From positions 1-36,378 of the forward strand of contig JAISIH010000049.1 of assembly GCA_031262105.1 (NCBI GenBank): a stretch of 36,378 nt of DNA, given 5' to 3'. Source of the DNA: Ruminococcus sp. Lineage in GTDB: Bacteria > Bacillota > Clostridia > Oscillospirales > Ruminococcaceae. This document shows positions 23,801-30,939 of the stretch, piece by piece. Every line of letters starts with the position of its first letter. Positions within the stretch are counted from its first letter, which is position 1. A program made the position numbers and the translations under genes. The notes beneath the pieces are model-generated. The model was not told where the DNA came from. It worked only from the letters and a program-made list of their open reading frames with translations, and did not search any database.

Positions 23801-25204
23801 ATGCCTGAACAAAACCAAAACAAGCCTGTAGATTGCGTGGTTAAGGTTGATATTAACAACAATAACGCAGTCGCCGCCATGAATATTACTCCTCCCCAGT
23901 TCGGCGGAAGAGACCTGTCGGTTGAACTTATCAAGGAAGCTATTGCGACCGCCGGCGTTACATATGGTATCAAGGAAGATAACATTGAAGACGCCGTGAA
24001 AAAAAGCCGCTTTAACACCGATATAATCGTTGCCGCTTGGACTCCCGCAACAGACGGCGTTGACGGCACAATAAAATGGAAGTTTGACCGCGAAACAACT
24101 TCAACCCCAATCGAAGACGAAAAAGGCAACGTTGACTACAAAAATCTCGGCACCGTCCGCAACATCTATAAAAACACCGTCATCGCCGAAATAACCCTCC
24201 CCACAGACGGCACGCCCGGTACCGACGTCCGCGGCAGCACCCTTGCGCCGAAACCCGGCAAAAAAGCCGCCTACACCGTCGGGACAAATACCGCCGTTTC
24301 CGAAGACGGCAAGCGCATTACCGCAACCGCCGACGGCGCACTCGTCTACAAGAGCAACACATTCCAAGTCGAACACGAAGTTGTCATTAAAACAAACATA
24401 GACTTCGCAACCGGCAACATCGAATTTATCGGCGATGTAATCGTCAACGGCGACATCATGGAGGGCTTTGAAGTAACCTCCCTCTCCGGCAACGTGTTAA
24501 TAAAGGGCGGCGTATACGGCGGTACCGTCAAAGCCGCGAAGAATATTACCATAAAAAAAGGCGCGAACCATTCAAAAATCGAGTGTGAAGGCGATTTTAT
24601 CGTTATGTTCTGCGAATATTCCGACATAAAATGCGAGGGCAACCTCGAAGCAACAAATCTTATAATCTGTAACGTCTACTGCGGCGGCAAGCTAAAGATC
24701 AAGGGCAAGTCCGGCGGTCTCGTCGGCGGCAGATATACAATAATGGACGAAGTCGATGTCGAAAATATCGGCTCCTCCCACTACCCCGTAACCGAAGTTA
24801 CCCTCGGCAACAACGCCGTCTTAACGAACGAAAAGTCCGAACTCATGAAAGCAATCGAAAAACGTAACCAAGAAATTCACGACCTAACCCTAATAATCGA
24901 CTTCCTTAACGACAAGAAAAAGCGCGACCTAAAACCCCTCCCCGCCGAAAAAGAAGAAATCCTCGGAAACGCTGTCCGCACCCGCCTCATAAAATCCCGC
25001 GACATTCAGACAATGAACAAGCGCATCGCCGAAATCGACGAAATCCTCCAAAACAAACAAAACCTCCGCATAAACTGCAAAGGTACCATCTACCCCAAAA
25101 CAAAAATCGTCATAAACACCTCCCGCTACGAAGTAGCCAACGAATGGACCCGCTGCTCCGTCTTCGTAGGTGAAGACGGCGAAATAACTTTCGGTCAATT
25201 GTAG
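23801..25204 (+). CDS. FapA-family (DUF342) protein
   Basis: A 467-residue protein of the DUF342/FapA (flagellar assembly protein A) family, widespread in Clostridia with no settled function. The N-terminal part (to about 170) carries the domain with ITLPTDGTPGTDVRG. A central beta-helix-like region of repeating short strands (GDVIVNGDIMEGFEV, GGVYGGTVKAAKNI, CEGDFIVMFCEYSDIKCEG) follows, then a coiled coil at about 345-425 and a short C-terminal beta segment. ATG at 23795 is only a base or two from GGGAG (23789-23793), so the in-frame ATG at 23801 is preferred. It is probably cotranscribed with the sugar kinase, though the functional link is unclear. No flagellar genes are seen. Confidence 0.85.
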   Translation: MPEQNQNKPVDCVVKVDINNNNAVAAMNITPPQFGGRDLSVELIKEAIATAGVTYGIKEDNIEDAVKKSRFNTDIIVAAWTPATDGVDGTIKWKFDRETTSTPIEDEKGNVDYKNLGTVRNIYKNTVIAEITLPTDGTPGTDVRGSTLAPKPGKKAAYTVGTNTAVSEDGKRITATADGALVYKSNTFQVEHEVVIKTNIDFATGNIEFIGDVIVNGDIMEGFEVTSLSGNVLIKGGVYGGTVKAAKNITIKKGANHSKIECEGDFIVMFCEYSDIKCEGNLEATNLIICNVYCGGKLKIKGKSGGLVGGRYTIMDEVDVENIGSSHYPVTEVTLGNNAVLTNEKSELMKAIEKRNQEIHDLTLIIDFLNDKKKRDLKPLPAEKEEILGNAVRTRLIKSRDIQTMNKRIAEIDEILQNKQNLRINCKGTIYPKTKIVINTSRYEVANEWTRCSVFVGEDGEITFGQL

Positions 25205-25207
25205 AGA

Positions 25208-25275
25208 GTACGTTGGGGGAGTGAGGCTTGGTGACCCAAGCCCCCCTCCCCCAAACCCCCACCCCGAAAGACTTT
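25208..25275 (+). repeat. GC-rich palindromic element, copy A
   Basis: A 68-bp hairpin element starting GTACGTTGGGGGA and ending ACCCCGAAAGACTTT. Its core pairs TTGGGGGAG and GGCTTGG with CCAAGCC and CTCCCCCAA (25213-25254). It begins 4 nt after the fapA stop. Copy B at 25372-25428 is the same element inverted, with conserved outer arms and a different hairpin tip. Looks REP- or MITE-like. Confidence 0.75.
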
Positions 25276-25300
25276 AAAGGTTATCCATATTGGAAATAGT

Positions 25301-25340
25301 AAAACCGCAAAGAAATTCATCTTTACGGTTTTTTCGTTTT
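25301..25340 (+). terminator. Rho-independent terminator after fapA
   Basis: AAAACCGCAAAG (25301-25312) pairs with CTTTACGGTTTT (25321-25332) with one mismatch, followed by more T residues. It could also work on the minus strand for pyk because A residues precede the stem. It lies between the two inverted palindromic elements. Confidence 0.8.
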
Positions 25341-25371
25341 GCTATGAAATCGGAACAATGATATGACATAA

Positions 25372-25428
25372 AAAGTCTTTGCGGGGGGTCTGGGGGGAGC
25401 TTTCCTCAGAAAGCTTCCCCCAGCGTAC
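25372..25428 (-). repeat. GC-rich palindromic element, copy B (inverted relative to copy A)
   Basis: A 57-bp element reading AAAGTCTTTGCGGGG on the left and CAGCGTAC on the right. Its stem is 15 bp, CTGGGGGGAGCTTTC (25390-25404) with GAAAGCTTCCCCCAG (25409-25423), loop CTCA. On the minus strand it starts GTACGCTGGGGGA and ends GCAAAGACTTT, like copy A. Confidence 0.75.
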
Positions 25429-25462
25429 CTCAATATACTACCCCGTATCCCCCGTGTCCCCG

Positions 25463-26884
25463 TTACTCTACTGTGGTAATTTTAAGCATATTGGTGTTTC
25501 CTGCTATACCGAGGGGGAGACCGGCTGTTATGACGGTTGTGTCGCCGTGTTCGAGGATAGCGGAGTCTTTTGCGGCTTTTACGGCGGAACTGAGGAGATC
25601 GTCTGTGGATTCTTTTTCGTCGATTAGGACGGGGATAACGCCCCAGCTAATGTTTAGCTGACGGAGGGCGGTTTCGGAGGGGGTACAGCCGATAATTGTG
25701 CAGTGGGGGCGGAATTTCGAGAGGTTGCGGGCGGTGTTGCCGGATTTTGTTACGGTTATGATTGCTTTGGTGTCGAGGTCGTGGGCGATTGAGACGGCGG
25801 CGTGGGAGATTGCGTCGGTGGCGTTGTTTGTTGCGTTTGCGGGGCGGATATGGAAACGTTTTTTGTAGTCTATGTCGTTTTCGGTTGTTTCGGCGATACG
25901 GGACATAGTTTTTACGGCTTCGACGGGGTAGGCACCTGCGGCGGTTTCGCCGGAGAGCATTATTGCGGAGGTGCCGTCGTAGATTGCGTTTGCGACGTCG
26001 GTAATTTCGGCACGCGTGGGGCGAGGGTTGGTTATCATTGACTCGAGCATTTGGGTTGCGGTAATTACAAATTTCCCGGCTGAATAAACCTTGGAAATTA
26101 TTTCCTTCTGGATAGAGGGGATGAGTTCAAAGGCAATTTCGACGCCCATGTCGCCGCGAGCGACCATTATTCCGTCGGCGGCTTTGATTATTTCGTCGAT
26201 ATTTTTAACGCCGTCGGGGTTTTCGATTTTTGCGATAATGCGCGGGGAAGACCAACCCAAGCTTTTCAGGCACATTCTGAGATAATTTACGTCGGCGGAG
26301 GAGCGGCAGAATGAAGCGGCGACGAAATCGTAGCCCATCTTCGAGCCGAACTCGAGGTCGGACATATCCTTTTCGGAGACGTACGGCAGCGAAAGGTCGG
26401 TTCCGGGGACGTTAATGCCCTTGTTGTTCGAGACTTTTCCACCGTTTATAACCCGACAGATTATGTCAGTTTTAGTAAGCTTTTCAACTTTCAGTTCAAT
26501 TGCGCCGTCGTCGATAAGAACGTCGCGTCCGACAGCGATATCGTTAACGAGTCCGCGGTAGGTTATCGCGGCTTTTTCGGCTGTACCGATAATATCCTCG
26601 TTCGTGAGGGTAAAGATGTCGCCCTCTTTGAGGTAGACGGGTTCGTTATTTTCAAACTTCCCGAGGCGAATTTCGGGACCTTTTGTGTCGAGCATTGTTG
26701 CAATAGGCAGCCCTAATTCGTGGCGGAGCTTTTCGACCTGATTGAAGCGCATTTTGTGGGTTTCGTAGTCGCCGTGAGAGAAATTGAAACGCGCCACGTT
26801 CATGCCGGCAAGCATCATCTCCCGCAAAACATTGTCGTTGTCGGTTGCCGGACCGATTGTGCAGATAATCTTTGTTTTTCTCAT
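25463..26884 (-). CDS. pyk: Pyruvate kinase
   Basis: A 473-residue glycolytic enzyme converting PEP and ADP to pyruvate and ATP. Visible motifs are RKTKIICTIGPA at the N-terminus, FNFSHGD, LDTKGPEIR, the catalytic IIAKIENPDGV, MVARGDMGVEI, TATQMLESM and RAEITDVANAIYDGTSAIMLSGETA. The C-terminal allosteric domain ends normally, without the extra PEP-utiliser domain of Bacillus pyruvate kinases. A GTG at 26893 is in frame, but ATG at 26884 gives the family start MRKTK and has GGTGA upstream, so it is preferred. The gene is monocistronic and convergent with fapA. Confidence 0.95.
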   Translation of the reverse strand: MRKTKIICTIGPATDNDNVLREMMLAGMNVARFNFSHGDYETHKMRFNQVEKLRHELGLPIATMLDTKGPEIRLGKFENNEPVYLKEGDIFTLTNEDIIGTAEKAAITYRGLVNDIAVGRDVLIDDGAIELKVEKLTKTDIICRVINGGKVSNNKGINVPGTDLSLPYVSEKDMSDLEFGSKMGYDFVAASFCRSSADVNYLRMCLKSLGWSSPRIIAKIENPDGVKNIDEIIKAADGIMVARGDMGVEIAFELIPSIQKEIISKVYSAGKFVITATQMLESMITNPRPTRAEITDVANAIYDGTSAIMLSGETAAGAYPVEAVKTMSRIAETTENDIDYKKRFHIRPANATNNATDAISHAAVSIAHDLDTKAIITVTKSGNTARNLSKFRPHCTIIGCTPSETALRQLNISWGVIPVLIDEKESTDDLLSSAVKAAKDSAILEHGDTTVITAGLPLGIAGNTNMLKITTVE

Positions 26885-26909
26885 AATTTTCACCGCTTAT
26901 TTCTTTTTT

Positions 26910-26938
26910 ATAGTATATGTAATTTTATGCCGGTTGAA
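26910..26938 (-). promoter_or_regulatory. Possible pyk promoter overlapping the abiH 3' end
   Basis: On the minus strand TTCAAC (26933-26938), a 17-bp spacer and TACTAT (26910-26915); TATACT two bases earlier is an alternative -10. The match to consensus is only moderate. If real, the abiH insertion lies immediately upstream of the pyk promoter and shares bases with it. Confidence 0.4.
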
Positions 26939-28034
26939 GCGTTTTAGTTTCGTCTTTTAAGCCCAAATCAAATTTGAAGAGGTCGGTGTTAAGGTCAATG
27001 AAAATACGATCTTTGCAATAATCATATTGAGCGTCACTCAATTCTGATAAATACTTGAAATTTTCAAGTATTTCTTTTTCACGCTTCTTTTTAATGCTAT
27101 GATTTATTACTTGTGTTTGATGGTCTGTTTTATCATCATCAAATGGTATCTTATCAATGATTAACAATTTGGTATTTGAATATTTATTAAGCCACTCGCC
27201 GATATATCCCCACCATCTTTTATCAGTCTCACCAATTGATTTTCCGAATAAAATAATCACTGAACTTTCTGAAATTGCTTTAATAGCTTTTTCTGAATCT
27301 ATTTCATTAAGTAATTCGTCTTGTACAACATCCAAATATTCAGGTTTCACCATCATATTAGTGATTTCATGGTCAAATTGAAATTGTGTGTTTAATATTT
27401 GACCAAGATTATCAACACCAACAGCCATATAACCATCAACATCACCGTGGATATGTAAATTCAAGCCTATCTTATCAACGTCTAAAAAACTACCTATATC
27501 CTCATGTTGTAACGTCATATTAAAATATTCCTGCATTAAAGAAGGATAAGAAGCTAAAATTTTATCAAAGACATTCGTGTAGTTAAATTGAATAAAATTT
27601 ATTTTTCCATATGATTTTTCACTCGAATTATTTTTTATATCACTAAATACTCTTTTGTTTTTAAAATGGATATTATTTTCTATATTTACGGTTGAATCCC
27701 AGAGAATGTTTTCTAATTTTGTTATATCAATTTCACTCCAATTAATACGTTCCTGCTGATGTTTCAAATATCGTCTTAATTTGTTCACAAAATCAAGAAA
27801 GCATACTTTATAAACTCCATTATTTGTCATTGATTGTCCAAATTCGCCATATGCTTTTTCAAAATCCCCCCATTTTTCTAAATTTGGTTTTAGTATATAT
27901 TCCTTGAATTCTTTTATAGTTTCTGTATCAGTCGGCTTTGTTTTTACATATTCCTCGTAAAAATCCGTATACCTCGTCTTCAACCCCAAATTCAAATCAA
28001 ACCCATTCCCAAGAATAAAGGTTATATTTGCCAT
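26925..28034 (-). CDS. abiH: AbiH-family phage abortive-infection protein
   Basis: A 369-residue protein of the bacteriophage abortive infection AbiH family. It starts with the family motif FILGNGFDLNLGLKTRYTDF (residues 6-25), and has LNLHIHGDVDG in the middle and IILFGKSIGETDKRWW near 260-275. AbiH of Lactococcus is a single-gene phage defence protein of unknown biochemistry. The gene is visibly AT-rich: a line counted in it (27241-27300) has 16 G/C of 60, while one in pyk (26161-26220) has 29 of 60. This suggests horizontal acquisition. It has its own promoter and GGAGGG as SD, and no integrase or partner gene, so it appears to act alone. Confidence 0.88.
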   Translation of the reverse strand: MANITFILGNGFDLNLGLKTRYTDFYEEYVKTKPTDTETIKEFKEYILKPNLEKWGDFEKAYGEFGQSMTNNGVYKVCFLDFVNKLRRYLKHQQERINWSEIDITKLENILWDSTVNIENNIHFKNKRVFSDIKNNSSEKSYGKINFIQFNYTNVFDKILASYPSLMQEYFNMTLQHEDIGSFLDVDKIGLNLHIHGDVDGYMAVGVDNLGQILNTQFQFDHEITNMMVKPEYLDVVQDELLNEIDSEKAIKAISESSVIILFGKSIGETDKRWWGYIGEWLNKYSNTKLLIIDKIPFDDDKTDHQTQVINHSIKKKREKEILENFKYLSELSDAQYDYCKDRIFIDLNTDLFKFDLGLKDETKTLQPA

Positions 28035-28064
28035 TTTAAGCCCTCCGAATTACACGTTTTTTTC

Positions 28065-28093
28065 ATTATACGACAATATTATGAAATTTTCAA
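28065..28093 (-). promoter_or_regulatory. abiH promoter
   Basis: On the minus strand TTGAAA (28088-28093), a 17-bp spacer and TATAAT (28065-28070), giving a short leader of about 25 nt with SD GGAGGG. Confidence 0.75.
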
Positions 28094-28124
28094 GGCAAAA
28101 TCTTTATTTTTCCTGTGAATTCAC

Positions 28125-28721
28125 CTAATTTTCCGGATAATTTATTTTAATATTGCGAAGGATTGCTCGCTTTGTAATGCTGTCACAGCGAGATAATATC
28201 TCGTTTACGTCTATGTTTTCGGGGCTTGACAAAAGCTCTCGCGCGAGGATTATTTTTTGTTTGTCCGACTCGGAGAGGTATTTTTCATCGCCCGTTAACG
28301 TTCTTTCGGGGAGATTAATTGTATCTAAGGCGCGGTTATAGTCTTCGTCGGAGGCTTGCAGGTTGCCGTACATGATGTTTTCGCGCAAGCTTCGGTTGAA
28401 ATAATAGTGCCTGTCGCCATCGTTTATTTCGTCGGATTCAAGAAGTTTTAACGTCTCCCGGTATTCTTTACCGGAAGTAATATTCCTGATTATCAGAACA
28501 TTGAAGATTATATCTGCCGAAACCGCGACAAAGAACGCGCCGAGGAAGATTGCCGCTAAAACGCCGAAGGTTTCGTTATCGTTAATGTTAATAACCGATA
28601 TGAGCGCAAGGATAATAAGTGCTACCGAGGTTAGAGCGTAAACTGCATCGGCGGCGATAATTAATACCTTTTGTGCGCGGGTTATGTTATTCCAATTTCT
28701 CCAAAATTTCAGAAAATTCAC
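28125..28721 (-). CDS. Small ABC-exporter-like membrane protein carrying only the helical/signature part of an ATPase domain
   Basis: A 198-residue protein with two transmembrane helices (about 19-45 and 52-79) and a soluble tail that reads like the middle of an ABC exporter ATPase. FNRSLRENIMYGNLQASDED (108-127) matches the segment after the Q-loop; LSESDKQKIILAREL (149-163) matches the signature LSGGQRQRIALARAL with key glycines lost; NEILSRCDSITKRAIL fits the Walker B/D-loop region without the catalytic DE. There is no Walker A and no H-loop. These missing parts are present in the gene just upstream. The start is a GTG that overlaps that gene by 35 nt with no good SD, implying translational coupling. 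It may be a degenerate half-transporter or one part of a split one. Confidence 0.72.
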   Translation of the reverse strand: MNFLKFWRNWNNITRAQKVLIIAADAVYALTSVALIILALISVININDNETFGVLAAIFLGAFFVAVSADIIFNVLIIRNITSGKEYRETLKLLESDEINDGDRHYYFNRSLRENIMYGNLQASDEDYNRALDTINLPERTLTGDEKYLSESDKQKIILARELLSSPENIDVNEILSRCDSITKRAILRNIKINYPEN

Positions 28722-29745
28722 CCCCGAACGGCGGAATTAAAGCATCGGGATTTTCTGCGGTGAAGAGTTCACGATAAAGAAGGTTGTTTGAAAGGAGGGC
28801 TTCGTGCGTGCCTATCGCTTCAATCATGCCGTTGTCAATTACCGCAATGCGGTTGCAGTCCATCACATCAGCGGTTTTCTGCGAGGCAATTATAACCGTC
28901 TTCCCCGTGAAATCGCCGTGCGGTTCTATATTGTCGAAAATTGCAACGCGGTTTGTGAAAATTTCATTGACAAGTTCTTCCGTCATATACCTTAAAATTC
29001 CGCCGTCAATATATATTTCGCCGGAAACGGGTGAAATTTTCCGCGTAATAAGGTTTAGCAGTGTCGTCTTCCCGGAATTCGTCCGCCCAATAATGCCGAA
29101 GCGTTCGCCCGCTTTTATTTTAAGCGTAATTCCGTTGATAACTTCTTTACTCCCGTAAAAAGAATACACTGCTTCAATCTCTATAGCCGCGCCGAGAGGA
29201 TTTTCCGGCAGCGCGTCAATTACAAAATCGCTGTTTTTAACATCAGCCGATATAAATTCTTCTTCGATATTGTCAGCCTGCCGAAAGCCCATAACTATCG
29301 CGATTAAAACGGCTGTTGTACCGATAACGCCGAAAAACGCATACGTCGGCTTTTCGTCAAATTTCGCAAAAGCCATGACTCCAACCGCAAAAATCGCAAG
29401 TGCCGATATTACCTTAATGAAAGTTTTCTGTATCTGCCGTATGGTCAGATATAGCTTCATCATCTGCTCATAGTTATGACTTGCAGATGTTATGCGGTGG
29501 AATTCATATGCAACCCGCCCCAGAGAATGAATAGTATTTATGCCCGCTCTTATGTCGTCAACATCATTTTTCATAAGCCGCTGTCTTATTGTCAGTTCCT
29601 TCGCGAAACCCTCAATCGGTGTTACAGTTGCCTTAAATAAAATCAAAAGCAACGCCGCCGCTATGGTTGCCGGAAGCCCGTAACCTATTATCCAGAGCAG
29701 TATAATGAATATTAATGCCGTAATCAACCATATTGTTTTTTTCAT
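28687..29745 (-). CDS. ABC-exporter-like protein with Walker A but lacking the helical/signature subdomain
   Basis: A 352-residue protein with hydrophobic segments at about 5-22, 24-40, 108-127 and 134-153, and an exporter-like intracellular region between them (about 66-108). It ends in a partial ATPase domain: A-loop-like EIEAVYSFYGSKEVI, Walker A GRTNSGKTT at 220-228, GEIYIDG, then directly VAIFDNIEPHGDFTGKTVII and IDNGMIEAIGTHEALL. About 60-70 residues that normally hold the Q-loop, helical subdomain and LSGGQ motif are missing, and the H-loop His is replaced (ASQK). The next gene encodes that missing stretch. It starts 4 nt after the prfB stop and so belongs to the prfB transcript. Base composition and codon style match its neighbours, with no internal stop. 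Confidence 0.78.
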   Translation of the reverse strand: MKKTIWLITALIFIILLWIIGYGLPATIAAALLLILFKATVTPIEGFAKELTIRQRLMKNDVDDIRAGINTIHSLGRVAYEFHRITSASHNYEQMMKLYLTIRQIQKTFIKVISALAIFAVGVMAFAKFDEKPTYAFFGVIGTTAVLIAIVMGFRQADNIEEEFISADVKNSDFVIDALPENPLGAAIEIEAVYSFYGSKEVINGITLKIKAGERFGIIGRTNSGKTTLLNLITRKISPVSGEIYIDGGILRYMTEELVNEIFTNRVAIFDNIEPHGDFTGKTVIIASQKTADVMDCNRIAVIDNGMIEAIGTHEALLSNNLLYRELFTAENPDALIPPFGGEFSEILEKLE

Positions 29746-29749
29746 TTTT

Positions 29750-30877
29750 TTACAAATCCCCGTGCGAAACGGCGGTGAGATACCCGCTCATGAAGCTGTC
29801 TAAGTCGCCGTCCATCACGGCGTTTATGTTACCGTTTTCGACACCTGTGCGGTGGTCCTTCGCGAGGGTATAGGGCATAAAGACGTAGGAGCGGATCTGC
29901 GCCCCCCACGCGATGTCCTTCTGCACGCCCTTTATGTCCTCGATTTTGTCGAGATGCTCGCGTTCCTTTATCTCAACAAGCTTCGAGACAAGCATCTTCA
30001 TTGCGTAATCCTTGTTCTGATACTGCGAACGCTGGGTCTGGCACGAAACAACAATCCCTGTGGGAATATGTGTTAAACGCACCGCCGAAGATGTCTTGTT
30101 AACCTTCTGCCCGCCCGCACCCGAAGCGCGGAAAAAGTCAATCTCGAGGTCTTCCGGGCGGATTTCGATATGCGCGGCGGATTCGTCCATCTCGGGCATA
30201 ACCTCGAGAGAGGCGAAGGAGGTGTGGCGCCTGCCGGAACTGTCGAACGGGCTAACCCGCACAAGGCGGTGTACACCGTTTTCGGATTTTAAGAAGCCGT
30301 ACGCGTTCGTTCCCTCGATAAGCAGCGAGGCGGTTTTTATCCCCGCTTCCTCCCCGTCAAGGTAGTTGAGGAGGGTAATTTTATAGCCGTGAGACTCCGC
30401 CCACATACTGTACATTCGATAGAGCATCTGCACCCAATCCATCGCTTCCGTGCCGCCCGCGCCTGCGTGGAGGGTTATAATCGCGTTTTGTGAGTCGTAT
30501 TCGCCGGTGAGAAGCGTCGAGAGCTTTAAGGCATCCACTTCGCGGCGAATTCTCCCCGCCTCAACCTTCATCTCGATAATCTGCGGGTCGTCGTCGGCAA
30601 GTTCCGCCTCTTCCATCAGCATTTCAACCATCGTAACGGCATCTTCAAGCCGCTCCGAAAGCTTCTCATAACCCGAAATGCGGTTTTCATTCGCCTTAAT
30701 TTCTTTCATAACATTGCCTGAATTTTCAAGGTTATCCCAAAAGCCCGCCTGTCCGGACTTCTCTTGAAGCTCGGCAACGGTTGCCTTTGCCTTATCTATG
30801 TTGAGAATCTCGTAAAGCTCACGAAGGCTGCCCCTCATGTTCTCAAGTTCAACCTTAAGTTCCTCTAAAATTACCAT
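29750..30877 (-). CDS. prfB: Peptide chain release factor 2
   Basis: A 375-residue release factor recognising UGA and UAA stop codons. SPFDSSGRRHTSFAS contains the SPF stop-recognition tripeptide of RF2, and ASGAGGQKVNKTSSAV contains the GGQ motif that triggers peptide release. The N-terminal coiled-coil domain is complete. The gene is read in one frame with no programmed +1 frameshift: the usual site AGGGGG-N3-CUU-UGA reads AGG GGC AGC CTT CGT GAG (in transcript order, 30835-30818). The ATG follows CGGAG. Two ABC-like genes follow in the same operon. Confidence 0.96.
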   Translation of the reverse strand: MVILEELKVELENMRGSLRELYEILNIDKAKATVAELQEKSGQAGFWDNLENSGNVMKEIKANENRISGYEKLSERLEDAVTMVEMLMEEAELADDDPQIIEMKVEAGRIRREVDALKLSTLLTGEYDSQNAIITLHAGAGGTEAMDWVQMLYRMYSMWAESHGYKITLLNYLDGEEAGIKTASLLIEGTNAYGFLKSENGVHRLVRVSPFDSSGRRHTSFASLEVMPEMDESAAHIEIRPEDLEIDFFRASGAGGQKVNKTSSAVRLTHIPTGIVVSCQTQRSQYQNKDYAMKMLVSKLVEIKEREHLDKIEDIKGVQKDIAWGAQIRSYVFMPYTLAKDHRTGVENGNINAVMDGDLDSFMSGYLTAVSHGDL

Positions 30878-30910
30878 TATTTATGCTCCGAATCTAATCT
30901 TTTACAGTTT

Positions 30911-30939
30911 ATTATACCATATAAATGTAAGTTTGTCAA
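30911..30939 (-). promoter_or_regulatory. prfB operon promoter
   Basis: On the minus strand TTGACA (30934-30939), a 17-bp spacer and TATAAT (30911-30916) with extended -10 TGG. The -35 box contains the mfd stop codon (30936-30938), so mfd and prfB are very tightly packed. Confidence 0.85.

Noticed and set aside
25802..26041. Gly/Cys-rich plus-strand open frames inside pyk
   Set aside because: They are antisense to pyruvate kinase motifs and have biased, meaningless composition.
28115..28124. Palindrome GTGAATTCAC just downstream of the 198-aa ABC-like gene
   Set aside because: It is only 10 bp, with no loop for a terminator and no T run directly after it on the coding strand; most likely chance.
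26925..29745. Prophage or genomic island around abiH and the ABC-like genes
   Set aside because: No integrase, phage structural gene, tRNA or flanking repeat is visible; the ABC-like genes have the host's base composition and only abiH is AT-rich.
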